Part shown: positions 48,688 through 60,660 of the stretch, piece by piece
Numbering within the stretch: position 1 is the stretch's first letter
How the letters are laid out: every line of letters begins with the position of its first letter
Source: Neelides folsomi
Taxonomy: Eukaryota > Arthropoda > Collembola > Neelipleona > Neelidae
Assembly: GCA_034687125.1 (NCBI GenBank)
Contig: JAQGBZ010000010.1
Location: forward strand, 515,375-579,374
Direction: 5' to 3'
DNA length: 64,000 bases
Translations under genes and position numbers: made by a program
Notes under the pieces: model-generated
Told to the model about the DNA's origin: nothing
The model's input: only the letters and a program-made list of their open reading frames with translations
Database searches by the model: none

Positions 48688-50798
48688 TCAGAGTTGAATG
48701 TTTTCACTCAAATCGGAAAGAATATAAGAAGTGGAAGCCCAAATAGCAAGGCAAACGTCGAGGTTGTGAGATTTGAATGCCGTCATCATATCAGCGTCTG
48801 TGTGATAATACCAGAAATATCTTTCATTTCCGTCCCCATCGAGGACAATTCCGGGAACTCGGCGAGCAATCATGACATAAATGTCAGTCGGCATGTTCTT
48901 GGTTTGTATCAGACTCGTCGCATTCACTTCAGCTCCAAACATTCCGAGGATTTCAGATAAAATACATCCAAATTGTTGATTTCCGCTGAATAAGAGCCCT
49001 GCAGGTACCAAGCATCCGTAATCAGCCTCCATGGCCACTTTGTATTTTTCAATCTCATCTTCGTGATTTCTAATCCAAGCTCTTGCTCCATAAAGCCCCA
49101 ACTCTTCTCCAGTAAACATCATTGTTCGGATTGTTCTTTTCGGTCGGAGTTTCAATTCTCTCAAAAGATCAACAACTGTTAATCTGCAATGCAAAATCTA
49201 ACTTATTAGTAAAATTCTCATTCTCACAATTGAACAAATTACTCAAAAAACATCTTACGCAAGGATTGGACCAACTCCATCATCAATAGCTCCTTGTCCT
49301 ATAATATTTATGAGAATGTTTATTATAATGATGATCTATTATATCATATTGTACTAATGAGATTCATTCCATTTTTGAGATTTTTCTATAACATTGTGTG
49401 GTTAATCATTAATATTAATTTACCAACGTCCCAGCTATCCAGATGGCCAGCCAAAGCAAGGAATTCTTCAGGATGTTTCCAACCTTTGTAATCTCCGATT
49501 AAATTCCTTGATTCTGCATAATTTTCATCTTCACTCTCCATTCGAAGATTCACGACCACTTTACCCTCTGAAATTATTTTCATACTTCATGAACCTCCAG
49601 TTTAAATGTATTTTTGTACATGATGTAAAAAATAACTTTATATTTATAAACAACTTTATATTAAAAAAGAATATAGAAAGTATCTTCAAGTTGTGCCAAA
49701 AACTTGATTTTTCCCAACTCACCTTTACTCAACCGTTCAATGAGATCTCCATCTTCATGAGTAATTGAAGCAATGGGAATTTTTGGCACACTATCATCAT
49801 AATATGTAATTCCAGTGTTTGGAGAATACAAGGAGAAGGAAGTTCCCGAACGAGACATTGCGGCTATAGCTCCATTCTTTGCAGCCAGTCTTGCTCCGAT
49901 GATATGAAAAATGGAACTTTCACTTCCATGAGAGTTATAAACTATGATTTTCCCTTTCATCTAACATTAAATTTAAAAAAGTGTCATTATTCAATATTAC
50001 ATTAGGTATAAATTAGTAAAGTAAAAATATTTTTAATGTATTATAATTTTTAAATTCGTACCTCATCTTTTTTATTTTTCAAGTCATCAAAAGAATCAAC
50101 GACAATAACTTCAGCTTCAACTCCTTCCTTGGAAGTAGGAACTGAAAGTCCAAGTCCTTTGATATTTAATTGCTTTTTCAGTGGATAAATCATATTTGCT
50201 CTTTCATCGCCTCTGTCAACAAATCAAAGAACAAAGCTATTTTTTAAAAACTGAAGAATCCTTAAAGGTCCAATTAGATGAAATTAATTTAATCAAACCT
50301 TGTCCATTTTGGAACAATTGCCTTTTCCGTCTTTACATCACTGAAACCTTTCTTCCTTAAAACTGATTCCATGTAAGTAATGGAGTCTTCAAGAGCTTCA
50401 GAACCTGAGATTCGATTTCCAAATTTATCAACAAACCCAGCAAGCTCGCCGTGGGTTCTTCCTGCAAAGACTCCTTTGGTTGAAGCTTGGAAAATCCTTT
50501 CAACTGTTTTCTCATAACTTTGAATTTCTTCTCTTACTTGAGAGGACAAAACTGTTGAGCACATTTTGGTGTCAAATTGACCTCCCCAAATTGAGGCCTT
50601 GACCGGTGGCTTAGGTTCTTCATCTTCATCAATTTCTCTTTGTTTATAAGTTTCAAAACTTTGTTGCCACCATTTGAGCTTCGACAGTTCTTTTTTAATT
50701 TCTTCTGAACCCTTAGTTTTTGACAATACTAATTTGACTGATATTCCTAATAACATCACCAAAAGAAGAAAGTTTATTTTCGCCTTCAAATATACCAT
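48688..50798 (-). CDS. CPQ: Carboxypeptidase Q (plasma glutamate carboxypeptidase), M28 zinc peptidase
   Basis: Six - strand exons (50798-50299, 50212-50062, 49960-49723, 49567-49424, 49298-49259, 49183-48688) join in phase to 522 residues. A hydrophobic signal or anchor (INFLLLVMLLGISVKLVL) comes first, then an acidic linker, then the peptidase with a protease-associated insert (KGKIIVYN). The expected co-catalytic zinc ligands are all present: HLDSWD, AIDDG, TGEELG (general base and ligand), MEADYG and YYHTDAD. In mammals CPQ is a secreted or lysosomal dipeptidase releasing amino acids and thyroxine from peptides. The AIDDG ligand sits alone in a 40-base exon. The acidic 50-residue N-terminal linker is longer than I expect for the family. 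Confidence 0.93.
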
Positions 50799-51613
50799 TT
50801 TTATTGTTAATTGAATTAAAATAAATGAGCTAAGAAGCTAAGATTGTCTCAAACATATGTATTTATAGGAATTAATGGTGTGGAATAAGATTTTATTTTT
50901 ATTCTAAGCAATCATTTATACCTGTGTAATTGATAATCAATTATGCACATAAAAATGTTTACTATATAGAATTTTTTCTAACTATAAACCCTTATCAAAT
51001 AATATTAAAACTAATCGCTCATTTAGTGCAATACTACCATATATTTGACCATATATCATATTTTGTCACCAATTATTAATTAATAAAATGATCGTTCTAT
51101 TGTGTCTTAAATTTGCAACATTAAAAAAAAATGAGTCTGTCGCATTGTTTCACTTACATGCATTTACATAAACATTACAAAATGATAAGAGAATACTGAA
51201 GTAATCGTAAGTAATGATTTGAGGTCATTGAGGTTGAATGGATTTTTATATTTAAAGGTCAACATACTCGTTAGATTTCCTTCGTGTATATCAAACAATA
51301 GATTTTCTTTAATTTATTGTAAAATAGTTAATTAGCTAATTTTAGAAATAGCGTATAATGAACACAGATTTTATATGAGACCATAATATTATCAATTTTA
51401 CAATATATGAAGAATATCGACTTCACTTCTTACCACAACATGTACAAAATGCATTTTATTTTCTTATTTTATAATTCCTCATAAAAACCATCATAAAAGT
51501 CATGTCGAGTAAATATCTCCTCGATGGTAAATCGTTCATTTAAAAAGGGGGTTATTGAACTAAAGAGCCATCAAATCTTCCCATGAAAAGGAAATATTCA
51601 AACTGATCGAGAT
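50799..51613. other. Divergent spacer between carboxypeptidase Q and the LTA4H-type gene
   Basis: 815 bases, AT-rich, with two genes starting at its edges in opposite directions. It must hold both promoters; I see no strong core motif. Confidence 0.4.
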
Positions 51614-54600
51614 ATGAATCATATGAAATTCATTAAGCCGGTTTTCCGCAGCTGTCAATTCTCTCTTGTCAGTCTTGTCCCTTCTTTATCTCGCTCCAGA
51701 GTTAGACATTGCTCTGTTAATAGTTTTAATTATACTTTAATCAGACCCATCTCCACAAATACCCATTGGTCAAAAGCCAGATATTGCACTTCCATTTTAA
51801 GTAGGGAGAAGGTGCAAGGTCAAACATTCGAGAAGCCACTTGAGAGACATTGGACCTTTACAACTGTCAGAACTCTTGTTCAACTACAACCAAAAGACAA
51901 GATGGACAACAACCAAACAATCGGCCCGTTGAGCAAAATGGACCCGAATTCATATTCGAATCCAGGTATTTGTTGATAGTTTGTTATTATGTTTAATGGA
52001 TAGTAAACGGCAATCTTTATCCACTGTCACTGTATCATTTGTATTTGTATAGAATATTTAATTGTACAATAATTATTTTATTAACTTTATGATCGTTTAT
52101 TTCGCTTTTAGATCAAGTTCGTGCAACAAAACTTGACATTCACTGGAATGTGAATTTTGAACGTAAAGTTATCGGTGGGAATGTTACTTTCGATTTGGAA
52201 ATAGTCGACCCATCTGCTACTCACGTCGTAAGTTTATAATTTAAAATAAATATTTAACTTATATATTACCAAATCCTAATATTTTAATTAATTATTTAGA
52301 TTTTTGACACCCGAGATTTGGCTATTAAGGGTGCCAAGGATGTTCACTCAGGAGGAGCATTAGAGTTTACGATTGAAGCCCCTGTAAAAACTTTTGGACA
52401 AGCTCTTAAAATTAAATTACCGAAAATTGGCGACATTAAGTATGTTAATGAATCCATTATTATTACTAGCAGTATATGATTTTATAATATTTATTCAATT
52501 TAGATCGTCTGTTAAAATAAATTAATTACAATATTACAACTTAATGAATTTAACTCTTATAGTATTTGTAGCATACCAAATACTTATATTTCAAATACCT
52601 ATATTTATATGTAATGTAATGTACAGATACTACTTAATTTTTATCAAATTACATTAGACATTAGTTTTAATGAATTCTATCCTTCATTTTATAACATTCT
52701 TTATGCATGTATGTAATAGACAAGAATTAAAGTTAGAGGTAGCTTATGAGACAAGCCCCAATTCCTCTGCTCTTCAGTGGATGGAAAAAGAACAAACTGC
52801 TGGAAAGGAATTTCCATATCTTTACAGCCATTCTGAGGTAATTTTATTTTTTCAGGGCTCAAATAAATGTTGAATACGAATGCTCATCCAAATGCTCTGC
52901 TTTACAATGGCTCGGTGCTGAACAAACCGCTGGAAAACAATTTCCTTATATGTTCAGTCAATGCCAGGTTTTATTCTTTCATTAACCGATCAAACATTCC
53001 AATTCTACATTTGTTAAAATAATAAATTTTGAGTTAAAAATTATAAGATTTGTAAATAATTTGTTGTTTTTTCCAGGCTATTCATGCTCGCTCTCTTCTT
53101 CCATGCCAAGATACTCCATCGACCAAGGCAGCGTATTCGGCAACGGTATTATATGCATAATTTTATACATTTCTCAAAACAAAAGTTATTTTTTTCAGTA
53201 TAAGTATTATTGTTATTACATTAATTATTATTTTTATTATGATGGAATCTCATTAATTATTCATAGGTGATTGCTCCAAAAGATCTTACGGTCTTGATGA
53301 GCGCCGTTCGCAGCGAACCAACATCAAATCCAAATGATTCATTCAAGACTTCTACTTTTCTTCAGAAAATTCCGATTCCATCTTATTTGATTGCCATTGT
53401 CGTAGGAAAACTTGGATCAAAGCAAATCGGACCTCGAAGTCATGTTTGGTCTGAAGAACAATTTCTGGAAGAAGCTGCCTTTGATTTTTCTGAAACAGAA
53501 ACGATGCTCAAAACCGGAGAAGCTCTCATGGGACCGTAATTGATTTTGATTTTGAAAACTCCTTATTTTAAAATATCCTTTAAAACAAAATCACCCATGA
53601 GCCACGAGTGATTTTTCTTATTATTAAACCAATTTAATTTTACACTCATTTCAGATACGTTTGGGGAACATATGATATCTTGGTTCTTCCTCCAAGTTTT
53701 CCATTCGGAGGAATGGAAAATCCATGTTTAACATTTGCGACCCCAACTCTGCTCACAGGAGACAAGTCGTTGGCAAATGTCATTGCTCATGAGATTTCTC
53801 ATTCATGGACTGGAAATCTTGTTACGAATTCAACTTTCGAACACTTCTGGCTCAATGAAGGATTCACTGTGTTTGCCGAAAGGAAAATTGGAGGTCGAAT
53901 GCATGGTGAACCAACAAGGTGATGATCAACAATATTTCTTATCTTATTAGCTTCATAATATTAAAATATGTAAATTGTAATTAACAAATTGTAATTTAAA
54001 TTGTTTATACTTCCGTTTAGGCAATTCGCTTCCATTGAAGGAATGAAGACTTTGTCTGACGCAATCAAAACTTTGGGGAAAGATAATCCATTGACCAATC
54101 TTGTAGTAAAATTGGATGGAATTGATCCAGATGATTCCTTCAGCTCTGTGCCATACGAGAAAGGATATGCGTTCTTGTATTATTTGGAGACTAAAGTTGG
54201 TGGTCCAGGTATAACCACTTTAAAATATTTAATTTACTAATGAGTGGGTAAATAACTTGTGTTTTACATAAAAAGTTTTTCTTTATCTTTAGCTATTTTC
54301 GAACCTTTCTTCCGCAAATGGATTCAAGAAAACATGTACAAGTCTGTTGACACAAAATATTTCATTGATTTCTTTAAAACTTACTTTTCGAAATCAAAAG
54401 AAATCGATGACATTAAGTGGGGCGAATGGCTCAACACCCCTGGAATGCCTCTTGTTATGAATACGTAAGTAGCTGATATCATTATTCGCTTCTAAAGTTG
54501 ATAATATTAAGTGTTGTTTTACTTTAGTTTTAAAATTTTAACCTTTGACAATTTTTTATTTATAGTTATGATCAAACGTTAGCAAAAGCTTGTAAGGATC

Positions 54601-55304
54601 TTAAGAACAAATGGGTATCATGGGACCACTCAACTCCTTGCCCATTCCAGAAGACCGATTTGTCCAATTTGTCCGGTGACCAAATTCGCGAATTTCTTGT
54701 TGAGCTTTTTGAAAATCCTTCTCCTGTAGAAATAAAGAAGCTTGAGAAAATGCAAGAGGTTTATGAATTCAACAATGTGAAAAATTCGGAGATCCGTTTC
54801 ATGTAATTTTAAAATTTTAATCATTATAAATTACAACATAAGTAGGCTTAAGTACTCATAACTCATACATAACATTATGATTACAGCTTCTGATCTCTCA
54901 TAATGTTGTAATTTACAACACTAAGAACTTTTACTAGGTATATTCTAAAATTCCAATAAAATTTTATCTAATAAAATGATCATTATTTAAGGTGGCTGAG
55001 AAATTGCATCAAATCTAAGTGGGATGACTCCGTTCCATTTGCTCTCAAGTTTGTAACCGATCAAGGTCGAATGAAATTTATTCGTCCGATTTATCGAGGT
55101 ATTGAATTCAATCTCTTAAACGCTTAATTTAAAATATTTTAAATGAATTTTTACGCATTTTACAAAATTAAATAATTTATTATAGAGTTGTATGGATGGG
55201 AAGCAAAGAGACAAATTACAATCGAGACTTTTAAGAAAAATCGTCCGTCTATGATGTATGTTTCTGCATACACCGTGGCCAAAGATTTGAACCTTCCAGA
55301 ATAA
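51614..55304 (+). CDS. LTA4H: Leukotriene A4 hydrolase-type M1 aminopeptidase with a long N-terminal extension
   Basis: Constitutive exons: 51614-51965, 52112-52227, 52300-52439, 53077-53145, 53267-53535, 53655-53918, 54021-54208, 54293-54464, 54566-54802, 54992-55098, 55186-55304. One of two versions of exon 4 is added (52720-52837 or 52856-52967), giving 716 or 714 residues; human LTA4H has 611. The M1 signature is complete: [15 protein letters not shown] with the downstream glutamate in WLNEG, and the tyrosine in [12 protein letters not shown]. The C-terminal helical domain ends in RFMWLRNCI...[11 protein letters not shown]. In vertebrates the enzyme hydrolyses leukotriene A4 and trims tripeptides; arthropod members are best viewed as aminopeptidases. 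About 100 residues precede the homologous start. They are basic with few acids at first (a possible mitochondrial presequence), and an internal ATG at 51902 would give the usual cytosolic length. Confidence 0.95.
52720..52837 (+). other. Alternative exon 4a of the LTA4H-type gene
   Basis: Acceptor taatag|, donor gag|gtaatt, 118 bases (1 + 39 codons). It codes for [12 protein letters not shown] and [16 protein letters not shown]. The first part is the more family-like of the two versions, but the QCQ triplet expected before AIHAR is replaced by HSE. Phase fits both exon 3 (two bases left over) and exon 5 (phase 0). Confidence 0.85.
52856..52967 (+). other. Alternative exon 4b of the LTA4H-type gene
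   Basis: Acceptor ttcag|, donor cag|gtttta, 112 bases (1 + 37 codons). It codes for [12 protein letters not shown] and [16 protein letters not shown], keeping the family QCQ. Same entry and exit phases as 4a. Only 18 bases (gtaattttattttttcag) separate 4a from 4b. Confidence 0.88.
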
Positions 55305-55488
55305 TTCAAGAAATAATGCAATTACATTTGTGGGTATTCATTTTAATTTAAAAGAATTATATTACTCTAAAATGATAAATAGATAATATGTATATCATCT
55401 GTTATGTGATTTCCTTAATTACTTATCAGTTTTCTAATTTAAATACGATTATTGTTAACATTAGCCAAAAATGGATGTAATGAAATTG

Positions 55489-55494
55489 AATAAA
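55489..55494 (+). terminator. Candidate poly(A) signal of the LTA4H-type gene
   Basis: AATAAA 185 bases after the stop codon, in the short spacer before the convergent RMP24-like gene. Confidence 0.45.
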
Positions 55495-55581
55495 ATTATA
55501 TATTCTACAATATGCATTAATGAAAGATTTAAATTTTGTAAATTATCATGATAAATTGATAAATATATTTTATGTTTAAGT

Positions 55582-55587
55582 TTTATT
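55582..55587 (-). terminator. Candidate poly(A) signal of the RMP24-like gene
   Basis: TTTATT on the + strand (AATAAA on the - strand) lies 71 bases beyond the stop codon of the - strand gene. With the signal at 55489 it marks a compact convergent gene end. Confidence 0.4.
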
Positions 55588-55657
55588 GAACGTCATCAAA
55601 TGCTCTACGTTTTTGCAAATACAAATTGTTTAAATTCAGAATATAAAATCATAAACA

Positions 55658-56451
55658 TTATTTTGACAAGAAATCTTTAAGACTCATCATTTGACGAGGT
55701 CCAGGTTTATTTTTACTTTTAATTAATTTCTCTTTAAGTTTATTGAAGTCGCGTTCCTTTTCTTGTACTTTAATGATTTTTTTCGTGATGGATGAAAGCG
55801 GTTTCTTTTCAGTTGATTGAGGAGTAGCAGGATTAAAAGTAAATGGAGATTTTGTTGGAGTAAAAGTTTCCGATTTAGCGAAGGAATTTGAGAGAGATGG
55901 TGGAATAATGAGTCCAGCATTAACTTCTTTTTTCCTCCTTTTCTTCTTTTTCGATGATGATCCAGAACATAATGGCGTCACTTGGTTAACTTTAATATTT
56001 GAACTTACTCCTTTAACTTTATTCATTGGCCTTTTCAATTCTTGTTTCGAGATATCTAAGCAGTTGCCGCATGTGATTTGCTACAAAAGTAAGCCAAATT
56101 TTTTATAATTTTAATGCATTATTACAATATTTAATATAAATCAAATCATAATTTATCATAATATGGAATTTATTAAATAAAAAGAATTGTGTATTTTGGT
56201 CAGCAAGAAGGATTTCTTACCAAATAATTATTAGAAATTGCTCTCTTCATGAGATATTTCTGGAATCTGCTCACTCCCCAAATTGAATCATTCAAATTTT
56301 TCTCATCATTATCACGATATTTTAACGCTTTTACAGGGATCTTTTTTCTTTTGATTATTTTCACTTTAAAATTTGCGCTTGATAAAAGATTCTCCCCACA
56401 ATTCTTGCAAATAGATTTGTTCTTTATTGACATCTCTAAAGTTTTTAACAA
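55658..56451 (-). CDS. C18orf21/RMP24-like zinc-ribbon protein
   Basis: Exons 56451-56221 and 56080-55658 join at phase 0 to 217 residues (human C18orf21 about 220). A zinc-ribbon pattern is split across the intron: CKNCGENLL near residue 15, then FKVKIIKRK, and CGNC early in exon 2. The second half is basic and Ser/Pro-rich (SSSKKKKRRKK) and ends in the short motif MSLKDFLSK, matching the DFLSSL-type end of the human protein. C18orf21 has been reported as an RNase MRP-specific subunit (RMP24), so a role in rRNA processing in the nucleolus is inferred. A second ATG at 56433 could also be the start. The assignment rests on the ribbon, size and C-terminal motif. Confidence 0.7.
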
Positions 56452-57382
56452 ATTACGGAATTACCTTGATATGTCAGTCACTGGAAATGTAAGAAGTTAA
56501 GATTGTTTCAACTTTTTTATCTTTTGATATTTTTAAGAATTTGAGATATTTCTCTTGTCTTATATTTTTGTAGCAAATCAAAATAGCAATTTATTATTTT
56601 ATTTGCATTATATTTTGTATGATTTGTCTGGATTATGTTTAAAAGTCCCACAGAGTAAAAGCTATTTAGCACACAAGTACACCATTTGTATCAATGTAGG
56701 CACATGAGAAAAGTAACGTTATTCGTCTTTAATGTAAGAAGCGTTTTATCTTTAATTCTTTAATTTATGATATTTAGGTATTAATGTGAATGATTTCATT
56801 GTTTAAATGAAGTGGATTATATTTTGATGAAATATGACGCAATGTATCAAATGTTTTACTATAACGAACGAATATGAAATGATATCGTGTTTATTATTCA
56901 TTTGTCCGACGATTGGCACTTGCCCTTACAGACATCTTTTATGCTATTAAATAAAACCCAAAAACTCAATCACACTAACCCCAAGTATATTCACAAAAAA
57001 CTAACAAAATAGTAACAATAATAATAAATATTTCAATAATCAACTGATACATTATTATAATGTAAATCTTTTTCTCTAATAATGGAAGACAATACCATTT
57101 TTTGCCGGTGTCGCCGGACCATACAATTTGCGATGCTTAATTTTTTTACATTTAAAAAATTCAAACTTATTTAAGAATTTACTATATTTTATAAATATAT
57201 TATAGTGATAATTTAGTTTAAAAGGCTAACATAAGTACTATATTAATCAGCTGCAGAGAGATTTCGTTTTAAGGTACTTGAATGTATCCATAATACGGTA
57301 AGGTCTCAGTTAAGTAACGATCAATCTCATCACAATGCATCAAAGATGCGCCAGTCACATTTTTCATTTCTTCCTTGTGTTA
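56452..57382. other. Spacer between the RMP24-like gene and the YWTD/EGF gene
   Basis: AT-rich, with no supportable gene. It contains the promoter side of the RMP24-like gene and the 3' flank of the next - strand gene. Confidence 0.4.
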
Positions 57383-60300
57383 TCAGAAGTCGATGAGCTT
57401 TTCTTTATCATCTATTTCAGGAAACTCAGGACAGGAGTTTTTGGCATGACAAGAAATTTGACTTTGATTTACAGAACTTGCACGTTCATGGCAGGGCTTT
57501 ATAATTAAAAATAATAAAAAATAAAAAATAAATCACTTAAAAGATCTCTTAATTAGTTAAATTTTTCATGTCTTACAGTTTCGCAAATATTCATATTGCA
57601 GCAATTTTCAATGTCAACCATTTCGCATTGGCCCCCTGCGCTAGGAGCTCTTGAGACAATTAGTTTTCTCCTTATTCTCGGATGAAGATCAACACGTCGA
57701 TATTTAACAAGGAGTATGATGATTATTAATAGAAGAATTACAACCAAAAAGGTCAAAGATGAAACAATAATATAAAGTAGTAATGTAGTATTTGCCCCTT
57801 CATCTGGTATATGAGTTTCTTCTCCTAACTTTGGCCCTTTATGTTCATCTTTGGAACTATAATTTCAAATAAACTCGTTATCAGTTTAATCCCAAATCAT
57901 AAACTTTTAGGTTAATCAGAATTGTTTACCTTCTCCCTAACCTAAATTGTGTAAAGTGAGATAAACTTACAGTGGTGATGGAAGCTCTGTAATAATTAAA
58001 TCTCCTGACAAATGAACTTCTTCCCCACAATTTGGTCCTTTCCATTCATCTTTGCAACTACAATTTCAAATAAAATTCATGATCAATTTCATATTAAAAT
58101 TAGGTAATTGCTACAATAGATTGAAGTTTAAAAATATAAATTATTTATAGCAGTAACTTACAGGCAATATTCCTTGTTATCAAAAACTACACAGATTCCC
58201 GAATTTAAGCAAATCTTTTTAGATTCCTGCTTCGGACATAAATTCAAAGTTGGATTCAAACAAGTGCAATTGTCAGGTTTCACACTTTCTGATGGCAAAA
58301 TTGAAGCAGCAACACTTGATATTGTTGAGGATCTCGTTAAAGGGACTGTTGTTAGCGTTTTATTTGTATTTGTAATGGATCTGGGACTATTTGCATTGTG
58401 ACTTGTTAAATTCATTGAAATATTTTTAGAAAATATCGCGTTTAAGGTACGAGATCTTTCAGGTGTAAAAACTTCAACTCTGTTACTCTCAGAAATTAAA
58501 TTGAGTTTCGAAACAGTATCTCTCTCTAATGTTGTCCAATACAAGGCTGAGTCAAACATCGTTAATGAATTTGGCGATTTGGTTGAATACCCCGTGTAGA
58601 TCACTTCAATTGTGCCTCCTTTGATTGGGGTTCGTTTAATTATGACTTGAATAGAAGCATAAGATGTATATTCAATCCAATAAGCGTGATCTGCGGACAC
58701 AACGACGGACTCGACATCTCCAACACCAGTGATGATTTTTTGAGTAACGGAATCTCTATAATGGTAAATTGAACTTGACGGATGGCATAAAGCATACCAA
58801 TATAAACCCCCACTGCAAATAAAAACAATTAGATTTAGGTTTTAAGTTTTATAACAATACACTATTATAGGTATTAATGCTTAATAATTAGTGTGAAAAA
58901 ATGATTTAATATAGCAATGGCTTACCCAGAAGAGGTTGTTTTAGGTGTTGAAGTTAATGATCCGAGCTTACAATTTGGTAAATGCGAGGTATAAACTACC
59001 TCTGGGTCTTCATTATGAGACTCATTGGTCAATTGTTCCCTTATTTTATAAATAAAGTGATTATTTACACGGCCGTTATTATCAAGCCAATACAACGACC
59101 CATTGTAAAGAGCAATGCCATCCACAGTTCCCCCCGATCCTAAATAATAATAACAATTGTTTCATTTACTATTTTTTCACAATAAATTCATGATATGAAA
59201 TAATCCATACAAAGAACTTTTAAACTTATAGTATTAAAAAGGGCTTTTGCACTACCTGCGAGTTATCAATATTTATAACTGTAATTTTACATACCTTTGT
59301 ATATGAGTTGACTTGTTTTGTTGCGCAAATTAAAAGAAACGATGGAATACTCAAATCTTCTGGAGTAAGTTGAAGATAAGTAAACGAGATCCTTTTCTGT
59401 ATTCACAACAATAGCTTTGATGGTTTGTCGGTTCCAAGTTTGTTCATCAAATATGTTATAGTGCTTGGTTCCGCTTGAAGGAAATGGGACAAGTTCTTCG
59501 TGTGTTTTAACTCCACTAGCGTTGAAGAACAGTAACCTTTTCGCATTTAAGTCTGAAGCTAATAAATCTGGAAAAAACAAACAATACACATTTTAATTAT
59601 AATAACCGTTTTATCAATATGAATTTCGTAAAATCACATTTCTTCCTATATTTTTTGTCCAAATATAGATATTTGAATCTTATTAATCTTGATTTTTCCC
59701 AATAATGTGTATTTATGGTATTTTAAAACACTTGAGTTTGTTATTTAATCTATTCTCATTTTAATCTCATTTCTCTTTTACATCCTTTTCATTTCTAATT
59801 GCACCTTTTGGTAATGGCTTAAATTACATTATAATTATGCAATAGGGAGAAAGTCTGAAAGTAGAATCTGAAAATTATCGAATTATGTACTGCAGGCTTA
59901 TGCTATCAGCTATCGATAGGGTAGTGGAGTACTCTACATAGGAAATTAATGTATATAATTTAAAATATATAGGTAATGGGCATTGACATTAAAAAGTGAG
60001 AATGTGTTTTAAAATATTTAAGAGATAACATTTAGTATCAAGCATGTTTGATTAATAGAGCCAATAAAGTGAATCAGTGAAGTAGAAATCAACAAACAAA
60101 GATTTCGGGTAGGTTCGGGATCCCGAAAGATTCCTTTGAGGCAAAGTGAGAAAGCACAACGGGAAAATGTTCTTTGGTTCCTATGTTGAGAGCATTGAGA
60201 CCGTGGGAAGGAGTTTCGGGCCTACGTGACGAAGAGGAAGTTCGCGATGGCTCCCAGTTCGCAAATCCTCGCACTATTTCTCCACTATACTCATACACCT

Positions 60301-60660
60301 ATTCTTAACGCCTACACACCGACCGGCTAAAACTACGTGTGTATTGTATAACCCCTTCTGCCTTGCTAATAATTATATTCATTCTTCCTTCCACTTCCTT
60401 AAATAACCAGCACGAATAAGTATTTAAGTATTTTGTTACAGAAATTAGAACATGCCCACAGTCACAACATAAATAAATGAAATATTTGGCATAAATAAGT
60501 TCAATAACAATTTTTGATATTAGAATAATAATCTAATAGATAAATTAAATATTGATAATGATAACTTACCCCATGTTATGTTCACGTTCTCGGAAGATAT
60601 CTGCTGAACTAATAGTTGATGGAGAAAGAGAAAAGATACTAAGAAATGATTTCTCTTCAT
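57383..60660 (-). CDS. Type I membrane protein with YWTD-like repeats and one EGF module
   Basis: Seven - strand exons (60660-60570, 59567-59295, 59139-58926, 58812-58162, 58057-57971, 57856-57577, 57496-57383) join in phase to 569 residues. A signal peptide (HFLVSFLFLHQLLVQQ) precedes repeats with YWTD-like strands (SLYWLDN, GLYWYALC, AYWIEYTS, ALYWTTLE), typical of the LDL-receptor beta-propeller. A Thr/Ser-rich stretch with N-glycosylation sites and one EGF-like module (CLNSGICVVF..EYCLCKDEWKGPNC) follow. A transmembrane helix (YIIVSSLTFLVVILLLIIIILL) is followed by a basic stop-transfer and a cytosolic tail of about 90 residues with nine cysteines. It resembles LDLR-related or nidogen-like receptors but has no LDL-A repeats and I cannot name an orthologue. 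Exon 6 begins with a diverged copy of exon 5. Confidence 0.82.
59568..60569. other. 1-kb first intron of the YWTD/EGF gene
   Basis: Contains a less AT-rich block (60080-60360) that may be regulatory; an open frame there on the - strand has no splice partner or domain. Confidence 0.4.

Noticed and set aside
52838-52855. Reading the two LTA4H exon-4 versions as one long exon or as two exons joined by an 18-base intron
   Set aside because: Both readings put a TGA in frame within a few codons of 4b, and 18 bases is below the size at which introns can be spliced.
60089-60298. 69-codon - strand frame in the first intron of the YWTD/EGF gene
   Set aside because: No acceptor and donor allow it to be spliced in phase between exons 1 and 2, which already join correctly.
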